Positions 36,135 to 45,488 are shown, numbered from the stretch's first letter. The stretch is DNA of 57,854 nt from Opitutia bacterium (GCA_003569165.1 BGOI01000012.1:1-57854); one strand, 5' to 3'. The notes: generated from the sequence alone by a model not told the origin. Made by a program: numbers and translations.

Positions 36135-36824
36135 ATGAAACTCCGTCTCCTCACTGCCGGCCTCCTCGGCCTTTGCGCCTTGGTCTCCGCCGCTGGCCTC
36201 ATCGACAACAAGAACCAGGCCTCGATCTCCTCGGGCGCCGACAAGCCTGAAAACGCCAAGAAGCCAAAGGTGCTTATCGTCATCGGTGACGCCACCGAGC
36301 TGCTCGACACGATGTATCCAGTTTACCGTCTGCAGGAAGCCGGTTTCCAGCCGATCTTCGCGACGCCCGAGAAGCGCGTCTACCAGACCGTGCTGCACGA
36401 GGTGAAGCCAGGTTGGACGATCACCAAGGAGTGGGAGGGCTACACCATTAATTCCGACATCGCCTTCAAGGACATCAAGCCCGAGGAGTACGCGGGGATC
36501 TTCTTCAGCGGCGGCCGTGCCCCGGAGTATATCCGTGAAGACGAGGCTCTCCTGGCCGCCACGCGTTGGTTCTGGGAGAATAAGAAGCCGATGATGAGCG
36601 TCTGCCACGGCGTCGAGATTCCCGCCCGCGCCGGTATCGTGAAGGGCCTCCGCATGGCTACCGTGCCGAAGTGCAAGTTCGACCTCGAAGTCTGCGGCGG
36701 CATCTTCGTGAACGCCCCGGTCGTCATCGATCGACACATGGTCAGTGGCCGTACCTTCCATGATAACGGCGCCTTCGTCGGCCCGTGGATCAAGATGCTC
36801 GAAGCCCAGCGCGACCAGAAGTAA
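36135..36824 (+). CDS. Exported DJ-1/PfpI family protein
   Basis: A 229-residue protein with a signal peptide (MKLRLLTAGLLGLCALVSAAG), then a DJ-1/PfpI fold. Cys157-His158 in SVCHGVE form the nucleophile elbow. The strands KVLIVIGDATELLDTMYPVY and GIFFSGGRAPEYIRED are typical. Family members include glyoxalases, deglycases and proteases; most are cytoplasmic, so an exported copy is unusual. First gene of a four-gene operon; the next start follows five bases after the stop. Confidence 0.87.
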   Translation: MKLRLLTAGLLGLCALVSAAGLIDNKNQASISSGADKPENAKKPKVLIVIGDATELLDTMYPVYRLQEAGFQPIFATPEKRVYQTVLHEVKPGWTITKEWEGYTINSDIAFKDIKPEEYAGIFFSGGRAPEYIREDEALLAATRWFWENKKPMMSVCHGVEIPARAGIVKGLRMATVPKCKFDLEVCGGIFVNAPVVIDRHMVSGRTFHDNGAFVGPWIKMLEAQRDQK

Positions 36825-36829
36825 ACGCC

Positions 36830-37753
36830 ATGCTTACCCGTCGCGATTTCCTCCGCTCCGCCGGACTCGCTGCCGCCGTCGCCGCCTCACCTGCCCTCCG
36901 GGCTCAGAGCGCGGACTCCTTCCGTCTCCGCTACGTCCTCTCCTCCGCGATGTACGGCTACGCGCCCCTCGCCGAGATTCTGCCCGAAGTCGCCAAGACC
37001 GGTAGCGAGTCGATTGATATCTGGTGCAAGGTGCACGGTGACCAGCGCGAGCAGGCCGCGGCGCTCGGCGACGAGGCCTTTGCGGCTCTGCTGAAGAAGC
37101 ATGGCGTGAAGGTGGGCGTCAGCACTCGTTATCCGCTCGGCCCGTTCAAGCTCCAGGAGGAGATGGCCTGGGTGAAGCAGCATGGCGGCACGACCGTCGT
37201 CTGCGGCAGCACCGGACCGAAGAATCCGTCCGGAGCCGCCGCCAAGGCGTCCATTGCCAAGTTCCTCGAGGACATGAAGCCCCACGCCGCCAAGGCGGAG
37301 GAGCTGGGCATGCGGATCGCGATTGAGAACCACTCGAACCAGGCGCTGCACCATCCGGATTCGATCCGTGCCTTTGCTGAACTGAACAAGTCCCCTGCAC
37401 TCGGCGTGGCCTTCGCGCCGCACCACCTCCATGAGTGGGCTGACCAGATTCCCGCGCTCCTCCGTGACCTCGGGGCGCGCAATCTGCCCTTCATGTATTT
37501 CCAAGAACACTCTGAAGGCATTTTCAAGAAGGCCTCCAAGGAAGAAGAGCTCCGCCAGATGGCCGGCCGCGGCAAACTCGACTACCGCCCCATCGTAAAG
37601 GCGCTGCGGGATATCCGTTTCAACGGTCAGGTGGAGTTGTTCATGCACCCCACGCCGCGCGGCATCCCGGTCATGCCGACGACCCCTGAGGTCACCGCCC
37701 TCATCAACGAGTCTCGCGCCTACGTGGAGAAGTGCATCCGCGAGACCGCATGA
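36830..37753 (+). CDS. Tat-exported sugar phosphate isomerase/epimerase-like TIM barrel
   Basis: A 307-residue protein. The twin-arginine signal is explicit (MLTRRDFLRSAGLAAAVAAS), which means it folds in the cytoplasm, probably with a metal, before export. The barrel has FRLRYVLSSAMYGYAPLAEILPEV at the start and metal-ligand-type segments IAIENHSNQ, ALGVAFAPHHLHEW and VELFMHPTPRG. The xylose-isomerase-like AP2 family includes many sugar and inositol isomerases. The start is ATG at 36830. Its stop overlaps the next ATG. Confidence 0.88.
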   Translation: MLTRRDFLRSAGLAAAVAASPALRAQSADSFRLRYVLSSAMYGYAPLAEILPEVAKTGSESIDIWCKVHGDQREQAAALGDEAFAALLKKHGVKVGVSTRYPLGPFKLQEEMAWVKQHGGTTVVCGSTGPKNPSGAAAKASIAKFLEDMKPHAAKAEELGMRIAIENHSNQALHHPDSIRAFAELNKSPALGVAFAPHHLHEWADQIPALLRDLGARNLPFMYFQEHSEGIFKKASKEEELRQMAGRGKLDYRPIVKALRDIRFNGQVELFMHPTPRGIPVMPTTPEVTALINESRAYVEKCIRETA

Positions 37754-39861
37754 TACTGCGCTTCGCGATCCTGCTCGGTGCCGCCGCTTTGGGCGCCGAA
37801 CCTCTCGTCACCGGTTTTGAGCGCTTTCATGCGTCGGCACCGACGGCCGAAGGCGGCCGGCTGCTTTACAACGAGCTCGGTTGCGTGAACTGCCACGGCG
37901 GCGAGACTGGCCTGCCCGCCATGCGCGGTCCGGCGCTCGCGACGGTCACCCAGCGCGTCCGTTCTGAGTGGCTCCGTAAGTTCGTCGCCGATCCGGCGTC
38001 CGTGCATCCTGGCGCGGTCATGCCGCAGGTGTTGGCGAGGGCCGACGATAAGACCCTTGTCGCCATCGAACACTATCTCGCCTCGCTGAAGCCGAAAGCG
38101 GCCTCCAAAGCCGCGGCGAAGATCATGCACGTGAACGGGGCCCGTGGCGGCGAACTGTTCAATACGCTGGGTTGCGTTGCCTGCCACGCACCCGGCAAGG
38201 ATTTCATCCCGGCGGAAGGCGTGCCCAAGGCTTCCGAGTTCACGCACCGCAGCGTCGGCTTCGGCGATCTCAAAGCGAAGTATAGCCTCGATAGCCTCGG
38301 CGCGTTCATTCTCGACCCACTAAAGGTGCGCACCGACGGACGCATGCCAAAGACCGCGATGGACCGTCAGGACTCCATCGATATCGCCGGCTACCTGCTC
38401 GAGTTCCAGGGCAGTGATGGTCGTACGGATGTCCCTGTCGTGTCCGTCGCCGCCGACAAGAATCTCGCGATCGCCGGCCGGAAGGTCGTCGTCGCCGCCC
38501 GTTGCGCCGCCTGCCATGACCTGCCCAAGGACGCCGCGGCCAAGCCGGTGGCCCTCATCGGGAGCGAGGGCGGCTGCATGGACGCCGACCACGCCAAGGG
38601 CCCCCGATATGCCCTTTCGGACGCACAGCGTGCTTCGCTAAAGCTCTTCCTCGCGAAGAAGGACGAGTCCGCTTCGCCTAAGCTTGCTGCCGACCTGACG
38701 TTGCACGCCCTCAACTGCGTCGCTTGTCATGAACGTGACGGCAAGGGCGGACCTGATGCCGCGCGTAAGCCTTATTTCCAGGGCGATCATAATCTCGGCG
38801 ACACCGGTCGCTACCCGCCGCCCCTCACCGGCATCGGCGGCAAGCTTCGCCCCGAGTGGCTGGCCAAGGTGCTTGCCCCGCGCGTTGATGCTAAGCCCAC
38901 CGAGCTATTCACGAGCCACAACAAAGCAGACGAGACCCGCGTGCGGCCTTACTTGAAGACCAAGATGCCGCAGTATGGCGCGTCCGTCGCAGATCTGGCC
39001 AAGCTCCTCGGCGTCGCTGACGCGCGCCCGCCCTTGAAGTTCGAAGGCGGCGACGACACCGCTGGACGCAAGTTGCTCGGTACACAGGGCGGGGCGGGTT
39101 GCATCACCTGCCACCGTTGGGGCGACCGCCCGTCTCTCGGCGTCCAAGGACCTGACTTGAGCAATATCGCCGCACGACTGCAGGAAAGCTGGTTGCGTGA
39201 GTATCTCATCAATCCCGCTGGTTATCGACCGGGCACGCTGATGCCGTCCTTCTGGCCAGGCGGAAAATCCTTTAATCAGGAAATCCTCGGCGGCGACACC
39301 GACAAGCAGATCGCCGCGATCTACAAGTTCGCCGAGAGCGCGAACGGAGAGCCCGAGGGCTTCCCGCAAAATCGTAACGGTGAGTTCGAGATCGTGCCGA
39401 AAGACCGGCCCGTCGTGCAGCGCGCCTTCACGGATGGCGTCGGCGTGCGGGCGATCCTCGTCGGTTTCCCGAGCGGCGTGCACCTCGCCTATGACGGCGA
39501 CAAAGGTGGCCCCGGCCTCGCCTGGAAGGGGCGCTTCTTCGACGCCTACCTGACCTGGTTCTCGCGCTTCCCGACCTTTGAGAAGCCCATCGGCACGGAG
39601 GTCGTCGCCTGGCCTAAGCCCACTGGTCGCTTCCTCGGCTATCGTCTGGATGCCAAGGGCAACCCCACGTTCCTGAATGAGCAGGGCGGGGTGAAGGTCG
39701 AAGAGACCTACGAAGGCATCGAGAACGGCCTTCGCCGCACCGTCATCTGGGCGCCCACGCCAGACTTCGTCCCGACGATCACGCATCCTGCGGGAATGGT
39801 CGTCGACGTGAAGGAATCTTCCGCTCAAGGCCGTCGCGTCTTTACCTATCTCTGGAAATGA
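37750..39861 (+). CDS. Pentahaem periplasmic cytochrome c protein
   Basis: A 703-residue exported protein starting MILRFAILLGAAALGAEP. Five CxxCH sites lie at residues 45-49 (CVNCH), 142-146 (CVACH), 252-256 (CAACH), 323-327 (CVACH) and 451-455 (CITCH). The late domain (about 530-700; FDAYLTWFSRFPTF, RRTVIWAPTPDFVPTITHP) is a beta-rich segment often attached to such cytochromes in this phylum. It would take electrons from the dehydrogenase encoded next and pass them towards the respiratory chain. ATGA overlaps on both sides tie its synthesis to both neighbours. Confidence 0.88.
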   Translation: MILRFAILLGAAALGAEPLVTGFERFHASAPTAEGGRLLYNELGCVNCHGGETGLPAMRGPALATVTQRVRSEWLRKFVADPASVHPGAVMPQVLARADDKTLVAIEHYLASLKPKAASKAAAKIMHVNGARGGELFNTLGCVACHAPGKDFIPAEGVPKASEFTHRSVGFGDLKAKYSLDSLGAFILDPLKVRTDGRMPKTAMDRQDSIDIAGYLLEFQGSDGRTDVPVVSVAADKNLAIAGRKVVVAARCAACHDLPKDAAAKPVALIGSEGGCMDADHAKGPRYALSDAQRASLKLFLAKKDESASPKLAADLTLHALNCVACHERDGKGGPDAARKPYFQGDHNLGDTGRYPPPLTGIGGKLRPEWLAKVLAPRVDAKPTELFTSHNKADETRVRPYLKTKMPQYGASVADLAKLLGVADARPPLKFEGGDDTAGRKLLGTQGGAGCITCHRWGDRPSLGVQGPDLSNIAARLQESWLREYLINPAGYRPGTLMPSFWPGGKSFNQEILGGDTDKQIAAIYKFAESANGEPEGFPQNRNGEFEIVPKDRPVVQRAFTDGVGVRAILVGFPSGVHLAYDGDKGGPGLAWKGRFFDAYLTWFSRFPTFEKPIGTEVVAWPKPTGRFLGYRLDAKGNPTFLNEQGGVKVEETYEGIENGLRRTVIWAPTPDFVPTITHPAGMVVDVKESSAQGRRVFTYLWK

Positions 39862-41339
39862 AAGCCACGATTGTAGCCCTCCTTGCCGCCGCCTCGCTTT
39901 CCGCGGCGTCCTACGACATCGCCGATATCCTCACGGCGAGCACCGCTGCCGATACGCGCGCCAAGGATTGGAAGCCCGGTGACGGCCTCGCGCTTGAGGT
40001 CAGCGGTATGGATTGGACCGCTGACGGCAAACTCGCGCTGTCGATCCGCAAGGGCGAGGTCTGGGTGCTCGACGGCGTTCTCGATCCCAAGCCGACTAAA
40101 GTCAGCTACCAGCTCTTCGCCTCCGGTCTGCATGAGCCGCTCGGCCTGCTGCGGGACGGCAAGGACCTGCTCGTCACCCAGCGTACCGAGACCACGCGCC
40201 TGCGTGACAGTAATGGCGATGGTGTCGCCGACGAATACCTCACTGCCGGCGCAGGCTGGAACGTCTCTGGCGCTTATCACGGTTATGCTTACGGCCCCAA
40301 GCGCGATGGACTCGGACAGCTCTGGGTCACGCTCAACGTCGATATGGGCGACCACGCCGACAACAAAGCCCCGTGGCGCGGTTGGGGTGGCGTCCTCGGT
40401 CAGGACGGCAAATTCATCCCCATGGCGGCCGGCATGCGTTCGCCGTGCGGCCTCGGCACGAACCTCGCCGGCGACATGTTCTGCGTCGACCAGCAGGGCA
40501 CCTGGATTCCGACCACCCCAATCTACCATCTACGCAAAGGCGCGTTCTTCCTGAACCCCGAAGGCATCGCCTCCGAGAGCCTTCCCGAGTCGCCGCTCAA
40601 GCTCTCCACGAAGATTCCTGAGAAGCTTCCGTATCCCGAAGCCCTCAAGGCTTTGCCCGAGATGCGCCCGCCCGCAGTGTGGATGCCTTATAACAAAGTG
40701 GGCCGCAGCGGCACCGACCTCGCCACGTGCGATGCCGGCGGCAAGTTTGGTCCGTTTGACGGGCAGATGTTCGTGGCCGAGTTCACGGACGCCAAGATTA
40801 GCCGTGTCTTCCTGGAAAAGGTCGAGGGTGAGTATCAGGGCGCGTGCTTCCCTTTCGTCGGTGGCTTCGCCTCGGGCATCGTGCGGCTCAGTTTCGCGCC
40901 GGACGGCTCGCTTATGGTCGGCATGACCAGCCGTGGTTGGTCTTCGCTCGGCACCAAGGCTTACGGGCTGCAACGGTTACGTTACAACGGCACCGTGCCT
41001 TTCGCCATCAAGGAGATGAAGGCCAAGCCCGATGGTTTCGAACTCACCTTCACCAAGCCCGTCGACGTCGCCCGGGCCGGGGACGTCGCCTCGTACCGTA
41101 TGACCAACTACACGCTTTTCTATTCGGGTGCGTACGGCAGCGACGAAATCCAGGCCGCCTCCAATGGCATCGTCTCGGCCAAGGTCGCCTCCGACAGACT
41201 CAGCGTCCGGCTCAAGGTCGAGGGCCTCCGCGAACTGTACATCCACGAGCTGCATGCCGATGGTATCCGCTCGGCTGGTGGCGAAGTGCTGGATCATGCG
41301 GATGCGTATTACACGCTGAACCGCGTGCCGAAGAACTGA
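39858..41339 (+). CDS. Exported beta-propeller dehydrogenase-like protein
   Basis: A 493-residue protein with a signal peptide (MKATIVALLAAASLSAASYD). The body resembles PQQ-type or sorbosone-dehydrogenase-like propellers: SGMDWTADGKLALSIRKGEVWVLDG, a calcium-like loop RDSNGDGVADEY and MAAGMRSPCGLGTNLAGDMFCVDQQG. No CxxCH is present, so it is likely to use the cytochrome encoded upstream as electron acceptor. Coupled through an ATGA overlap. Substrate unknown; a sugar or polyol would fit the regulator and the TIM-barrel partner. Confidence 0.82.
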   Translation: MKATIVALLAAASLSAASYDIADILTASTAADTRAKDWKPGDGLALEVSGMDWTADGKLALSIRKGEVWVLDGVLDPKPTKVSYQLFASGLHEPLGLLRDGKDLLVTQRTETTRLRDSNGDGVADEYLTAGAGWNVSGAYHGYAYGPKRDGLGQLWVTLNVDMGDHADNKAPWRGWGGVLGQDGKFIPMAAGMRSPCGLGTNLAGDMFCVDQQGTWIPTTPIYHLRKGAFFLNPEGIASESLPESPLKLSTKIPEKLPYPEALKALPEMRPPAVWMPYNKVGRSGTDLATCDAGGKFGPFDGQMFVAEFTDAKISRVFLEKVEGEYQGACFPFVGGFASGIVRLSFAPDGSLMVGMTSRGWSSLGTKAYGLQRLRYNGTVPFAIKEMKAKPDGFELTFTKPVDVARAGDVASYRMTNYTLFYSGAYGSDEIQAASNGIVSAKVASDRLSVRLKVEGLRELYIHELHADGIRSAGGEVLDHADAYYTLNRVPKN

Positions 41340-41375
41340 CTCGCAACGGGAGGGTAATCCTTTCCTCTTGGGGGC

Positions 41376-42740
41376 TTGGAACAGCCCACGACTATCCGCG
41401 CCGAGATCGGCCCCACGCTCAAGCTAGCGATTCCCATCATGCTGGGGATGCTCGGGTATGGACTGATGTTCGTCGTCGACGTCGCCATGGCCGGTCACCT
41501 CGGTGAGACCGCGCTGGCGGCCTCGGCCTTGGCTTCGAATCTCAATTACATCCCGTATGTCTTCGGCATCGGCGTCGTTGGGGCCATCGCTGTCTATCAG
41601 TCGCAGGATAACGGGGCCGGCGTCGAGGAATCGTCACCCGCGATCTTGCGCCACGGCATGGTGCTGGCCGTCGCCATCAGTGTCGTCGCCGCCATCGTTT
41701 CGCATTGGGCGGCTCAGTTTATCCCGCTGCTCGGCTCATCTCCCGCCGTCTCCGCCGAGGCTCAGGTGTTTTTCATCCTCATGTCGTGGGCCATGGTGCC
41801 TGGGCTGGTCTTCCATGCCTTGCGCGGCCATCGCGATTCGCAGCATCAGCCCTGGATCTCGCTCGTCTGGCTCAGCATCGGCATCCTCGCTAACATCTTC
41901 TTCAATTGGCTCTGGATGTTCGGCAATTGGGGCTTCCCTGCGATGGGACTCGCTGGCGCCGGCTGGGCCACGCTCGTCGCCCGCCTCGTGATGCTTATCG
42001 GCCTATGGTATACGCCGGGCCGCGGCGAGGTGCGCTGGACCGACGGTCTCCAGATGGCTGTATTCCAGCGCCTCATGAAGACCGGCTGGCCGGCCGGGCT
42101 GCACAGCCTCAGTGAAGTCGGTATCTTCGCGATCGTCCCCGTCATGGCCGGCTGGATCAACGCCACCGCGCAGGCCGCGCACCAGGTCGCCATCAGTACC
42201 GCTTCCGCCGCGTTCATGTTGCCACTGGGCCTCGGCATCGCCGCCGGTATCCGCGTGGGCGAAGCTTATGGCGCCAAGGACCCGCGCAAGGTGCAGGCCA
42301 TTGGTATCGGCGCCTTGATTATGGGTGGCCTCATCATGGCAGTCTACGGTCTCGGCATGATCCTCCTGCGTCCGCTCCTGATGGCGACGTATGGCGTCTC
42401 TGGGACCGAGACCGCCGCGCTGGCTTCCACCTTACTCATCTTTGCCGCCGTGTGGGCGCCTTTCGACGGCGTGCAGGTCGTGGCGGCCTACCTCCTCCGG
42501 TCGGTCAATCGGGCCGCCTGGGCCTCGTGGAGTGTCTTCATCGTCTACTGGCTGTTCTGCCTACCGTTCGCGCTCGCCTTGGCGTTCCCCGCAGGCTTCC
42601 GGCTCTTCGGCATTCCGGCTGGTTTCTTTGGCCTCGGGGCTGTGGGCATCTGGATCGCGCTGGCGACCGGGCTCGTCGTCGTGTCGCTGGCCATGGCGTG
42701 GAAGTTCCGTCAGGCCGCCCAGGCCGGGGTTGACGCCTGA
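41376..42740 (+). CDS. MATE family multidrug/sodium antiporter
   Basis: A 454-residue inner-membrane exporter with twelve predicted helices in two related halves. Typical blocks are MLGMLGYGLMFVVDVAMAGHLG in helix 1 and FQRLMKTGWPAGLHSLSEVGIFAI in helix 7. NorM-type members export cationic drugs or metabolites in exchange for Na+ or H+. The start appears to be TTG at 41376; the next in-frame ATG would cut into helix 1. It lies 36 bases after the propeller gene on the same strand and may be read through from that operon. Confidence 0.9.
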   Translation: MEQPTTIRAEIGPTLKLAIPIMLGMLGYGLMFVVDVAMAGHLGETALAASALASNLNYIPYVFGIGVVGAIAVYQSQDNGAGVEESSPAILRHGMVLAVAISVVAAIVSHWAAQFIPLLGSSPAVSAEAQVFFILMSWAMVPGLVFHALRGHRDSQHQPWISLVWLSIGILANIFFNWLWMFGNWGFPAMGLAGAGWATLVARLVMLIGLWYTPGRGEVRWTDGLQMAVFQRLMKTGWPAGLHSLSEVGIFAIVPVMAGWINATAQAAHQVAISTASAAFMLPLGLGIAAGIRVGEAYGAKDPRKVQAIGIGALIMGGLIMAVYGLGMILLRPLLMATYGVSGTETAALASTLLIFAAVWAPFDGVQVVAAYLLRSVNRAAWASWSVFIVYWLFCLPFALALAFPAGFRLFGIPAGFFGLGAVGIWIALATGLVVVSLAMAWKFRQAAQAGVDA

Positions 42741-42834
42741 GGCCGTCACCTCGTTGGCACGGGCGGGTCGGCCAATCTTTACATCGCGGGGCTTTGCTTG
42801 GCTGAGGCGGGGCTTAGTCTGAAGGGGCACCCCA

Positions 42835-43098
42835 ATGCACCTCACTCAGAACATCACCCCTCGCCGGGAGATGGATGAAGATCCGGAATATGGTTTCCGC
42901 GAGGAAACCGAAGCCGACGTCATACTCATGTCGTTTGAGAAGCTTCAGCTGCTCGCAGTCGAACTGCGTGGCTGCGGAGCTGACCCTCAGGCGATTGAAC
43001 GCGTCTGCGATTACGTCGTACACGACCGCGTGTACGACGATTCCACCCGATCGCTTTTCCAGTCTACGCTGGAAATCATCCGCCACCGAGCCGGCTAG
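42835..43098 (+). CDS. Small acidic protein of unknown function
   Basis: An 87-residue soluble protein (MHLTQNITPRREMDEDPEYGF...). It is charged and predicted helical, with two Cys residues and no membrane segment. The start is well supported by GAAGGGG seven bases upstream. A possible helical core is VILMSFEKLQLLAVELRGCG. No family recognised. It lies alone between the MATE gene and the convergent L27/L21 operon. Confidence 0.55.
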   Translation: MHLTQNITPRREMDEDPEYGFREETEADVILMSFEKLQLLAVELRGCGADPQAIERVCDYVVHDRVYDDSTRSLFQSTLEIIRHRAG

Positions 43099-43164
43099 TC
43101 GCCGGTCTAAAGGCCGACGCAAGACCTGGGCCACTCCTGGGGGAGGGGGGCGTCGTCGTATGGT

Positions 43165-43201
43165 CCGTAAAACAAAGAAGCCGACCAGACGGTCGGCTTC
43201 T
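43165..43201 (-). terminator. Terminator for the rplU-rpmA operon
   Basis: A perfect 11-base stem (AGAAGCCGACC with GGTCGGCTTCT) and a four-base loop; on the reverse strand it is followed by TTGTTTTA. It lies about 20 bases after the rpmA stop. Confidence 0.85.
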
Positions 43202-43221
43202 CGGGAGGCTGGCGAAGCAGC

Positions 43222-43491
43222 TTACTTGATCGAGCAAGCGGAGGCGGTCGTCGGAACGATCTCAACCTTGCGGTGCTCGGCGTCCCACTTGACGAGGCCG
43301 TCGGCCTTGGCGAAGAGGGTGTGGTCGCGGCCCATACCGACGTTGCGGCCGGCATTCATGCGGGTACCGCGCTGGCGGATGATGATCGAACCTGCGGTGG
43401 CGAATTCGCCGCCGTAAAGCTTCACGCCGAGGCGCTTGGAGGTGGAATCGCGGCCGTTGGAGGAAGTGCCGCCGCCTTTCTTTGTTGCCAT
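43222..43491 (-). CDS. rpmA: 50S ribosomal protein L27
   Basis: An 89-residue protein that reaches the peptidyl-transferase centre of the large subunit. It has the strongly conserved start [16 protein letters not shown], then [40 protein letters not shown]. The C-terminus ends CSIK. It follows rplU by 19 bases in the standard order. No Obg gene follows, although obgE often does. Confidence 0.97.
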   Translation of the reverse strand: MATKKGGGTSSNGRDSTSKRLGVKLYGGEFATAGSIIIRQRGTRMNAGRNVGMGRDHTLFAKADGLVKWDAEHRKVEIVPTTASACSIK

Positions 43492-43510
43492 GGTGGTAGG
43501 ACGTTAAGGG

Positions 43511-43825
43511 TTAAGCAGAGATGGACTCGACCTTGATCACCGACAGCTCCTGGCGGTGACCGCGACGGCGGTAGTAGCCCTTACGGCGGCGGTGCTTGAA
43601 GATGTCGATCTTGTCGCCGCGCTTGTTCTCAAGAATCTTGGCGGTGACCTTCGCGCCGGGGACGGTCGGGGTGCCGATCTTGGCGTCAGCGCCAGAGCCC
43701 ACGAGGAGGACCTGGTCAAAGGTGAGGATGTCCCCTTCGTTCTTACCAGGGTACTGGTTAACGATGAGGATGTCGCCTTGAGTGACGGTGAATTGGCGAC
43801 CGGAGGTGATAAATGTGGCCTTCAT
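43511..43825 (-). CDS. rplU: 50S ribosomal protein L21
   Basis: A 104-residue large-subunit protein. [18 protein letters not shown] is the usual start, and [25 protein letters not shown] is the RNA-binding core. The ATG at 43825 gives standard length; the longer open reading has an unconvincing N-terminus. First gene of the rplU-rpmA operon. Confidence 0.96.
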   Translation of the reverse strand: MKATFITSGRQFTVTQGDILIVNQYPGKNEGDILTFDQVLLVGSGADAKIGTPTVPGAKVTAKILENKRGDKIDIFKHRRRKGYYRRRGHRQELSVIKVESISA

Positions 43826-44033
43826 GGCTGTCGGAAGGTCGGAGCAAACGGAGTGAAGGGGCGTTGGCAAGGGGAATTGTCGGGCGATTAGGGGTTGGGG
43901 TTGGGATGTGAGAAAAGGCTAGGGGTGGGGGCAGGGGGAGGGGTGGGCATTTTGGGGGTTAAAACGGGCTAAAAGACAGGGGGTGAGCTGGTTCGGTCTT
44001 CCCTGTCAGGGGGAGGTGCTTAATTCTCCAGCC

Positions 44034-44609
44034 ATGAACCCTTTTTACCAAGGCGGTGAGTTTGAGGAGCCGCTCGATGTCGATGAGGCCCTCTCGAAGG
44101 AGCTGACCCGCAATTTGTCCAAGGGGCCCAGCGTGCACGCCACAGCCTTCGTCCATTCCAAGGCGGTCGTCATTGGCAACGTGACCGTCGGCCCCAAGGC
44201 CAGCGTCTGGCCCTGCGCTGTCCTTCGCGGTGACATCGCCCCAATCGAGGTCGGTGAAGGAACCAACATCCAGGACGGGGCGGTCGTGCATGTCGCCGAC
44301 GGCTTGCCGGCCAAGATCGGCGCCCGCGTGACGGTTGGCCACCTCGCGATGATCCACGCCTGCACCATCGGCGACGAATGCCTCATCGGTATGCACGCCA
44401 CCATCCTCGACGGCGCCGTTATCGGTGCGCATTCAATCGTCGGCGCCAACTCGCTCGTCACCAAGGGCACGCAAGTGCCGCCCGGTTCACTCGTCATGGG
44501 CTCGCCGGCCAAGGTCGTGCGTGCGTTGACGGCCGAGGAGCAGGCAAAGCTGCCCGGTTGGGCGGAGAAGTACGTGAAGGTCGCCGCCCACCATCGTCGC
44601 TTCGATTGA
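44034..44609 (+). CDS. Gamma-class carbonic anhydrase-like hexapeptide protein
   Basis: A 191-residue left-handed beta-helix protein. Hexapeptide turns run from about 40 to 170. Zinc-ligand histidines appear in AVVHVADG and GHLAMIHACTIGD, as in gamma carbonic anhydrases and YrdA. It would hydrate CO2 or bind an acyl-CoA; without an active-site test the first is only likely. ATG at 44034 is chosen, with a GGGAGG site some way upstream. Its TGA overlaps a TTG that starts the next gene. Confidence 0.85.
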   Translation: MNPFYQGGEFEEPLDVDEALSKELTRNLSKGPSVHATAFVHSKAVVIGNVTVGPKASVWPCAVLRGDIAPIEVGEGTNIQDGAVVHVADGLPAKIGARVTVGHLAMIHACTIGDECLIGMHATILDGAVIGAHSIVGANSLVTKGTQVPPGSLVMGSPAKVVRALTAEEQAKLPGWAEKYVKVAAHHRRFD

Positions 44610-45478
44610 GCGTCGTGCCCGCCAGTCAGGTCGTGCTTGGTCCTGCCGAATGGCGGGCCCGCCGCGCGGCGCATGAGGCTCGTGCGGACCGACTCGTCGA
44701 GGCCCGTCGGTCTCGGGCGCAGAAGGGCGAGCGCGATCCCGTCGAAGATTTTCTCTTCACCTATTATCCATTTCGCTTCGCGGCCGTCCGACGTTGGACG
44801 CCGGGCGCCGGTATCGCGTTGGCCGAGGCGGACGAGCTTGTCGCTGACTGCCGCTTCCTGCGAGGCGCTGATGGATTCGTGCGGGTGGCCTTGCCCGACG
44901 CAGCGCAGGCTGGCCGTTTGGATTTCAGCCTGAGGCTCTGCCGGGCAGTCGCGACCCGTGCGGCGTTCCACGGCTGCTTCGGCCTGCATGAATGGGCGAT
45001 GGTCTATGGCCAGGCCGAACAACGTCGCCATGGCTCCTGGCCGCTGCGGCTCGGGGCAGAGGGTACGGATGCTGTCGTGCGCTCGATGCCCGTGCGTTGC
45101 ACGCATTACGACGCCTTCCGCTTTTTCACGCCGGGCGCGAGGCCGTTGAACAAAATCGCGCCCACCCTCGAAGCGCGCGTCGACAACGAGCAACCCGGCT
45201 GCGTGCACGTCACCATGGATCTCTTCAAGTGGGCGATGAAGGCGCAGCCATGGGTCTCCGCGGAGCTCGCCGCGGACGCCTTCGAGCTCGCGCACGTCGC
45301 GCGGACGGTGGATATGCGCGCCAGCCCGTATGACTTTTCCGCTATCGGCTTGAAGCCCATCGCGATTGAGACCACCGAAGGCCGGAGCGAATACGAAACC
45401 GAGCAGCGTCGGCTTTCGGCTTTGGCCGAACCTGTCCGCGCACGGCTCATCGCTGAACTCGAAAGGGCGCTCGCCTAA
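44606..45478 (+). CDS. Uncharacterised protein of the family often labelled 3-methyladenine DNA glycosylase
   Basis: A 290-residue soluble protein. The block DPVEDFLFTYYPFRFAAVRRWTPGAG and the later FHGCFGLHEWAMVYG with THYDAFRFFTPGARPLN define a family found in actinobacteria and PVC phyla. Database entries sometimes call it 3-methyladenine glycosylase, with no basis that I can see in the sequence: neither the HhH-GPD motif nor an AAG fold is evident. It starts at TTG 44606 overlapping the gamma carbonic anhydrase stop. A bidirectional terminator follows. Function unknown. Confidence 0.6.
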   Translation: MSVVPASQVVLGPAEWRARRAAHEARADRLVEARRSRAQKGERDPVEDFLFTYYPFRFAAVRRWTPGAGIALAEADELVADCRFLRGADGFVRVALPDAAQAGRLDFSLRLCRAVATRAAFHGCFGLHEWAMVYGQAEQRRHGSWPLRLGAEGTDAVVRSMPVRCTHYDAFRFFTPGARPLNKIAPTLEARVDNEQPGCVHVTMDLFKWAMKAQPWVSAELAADAFELAHVARTVDMRASPYDFSAIGLKPIAIETTEGRSEYETEQRRLSALAEPVRARLIAELERALA

Positions 45479-45488
45479 ATTGCGGGCG

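Noticed and set aside
43871-44033. A leader-binding site for ribosomal protein L21 autoregulation
   Set aside because: The 163-base spacer is G-rich, but I could not find a structure resembling known L20, L19 or L21 leaders.
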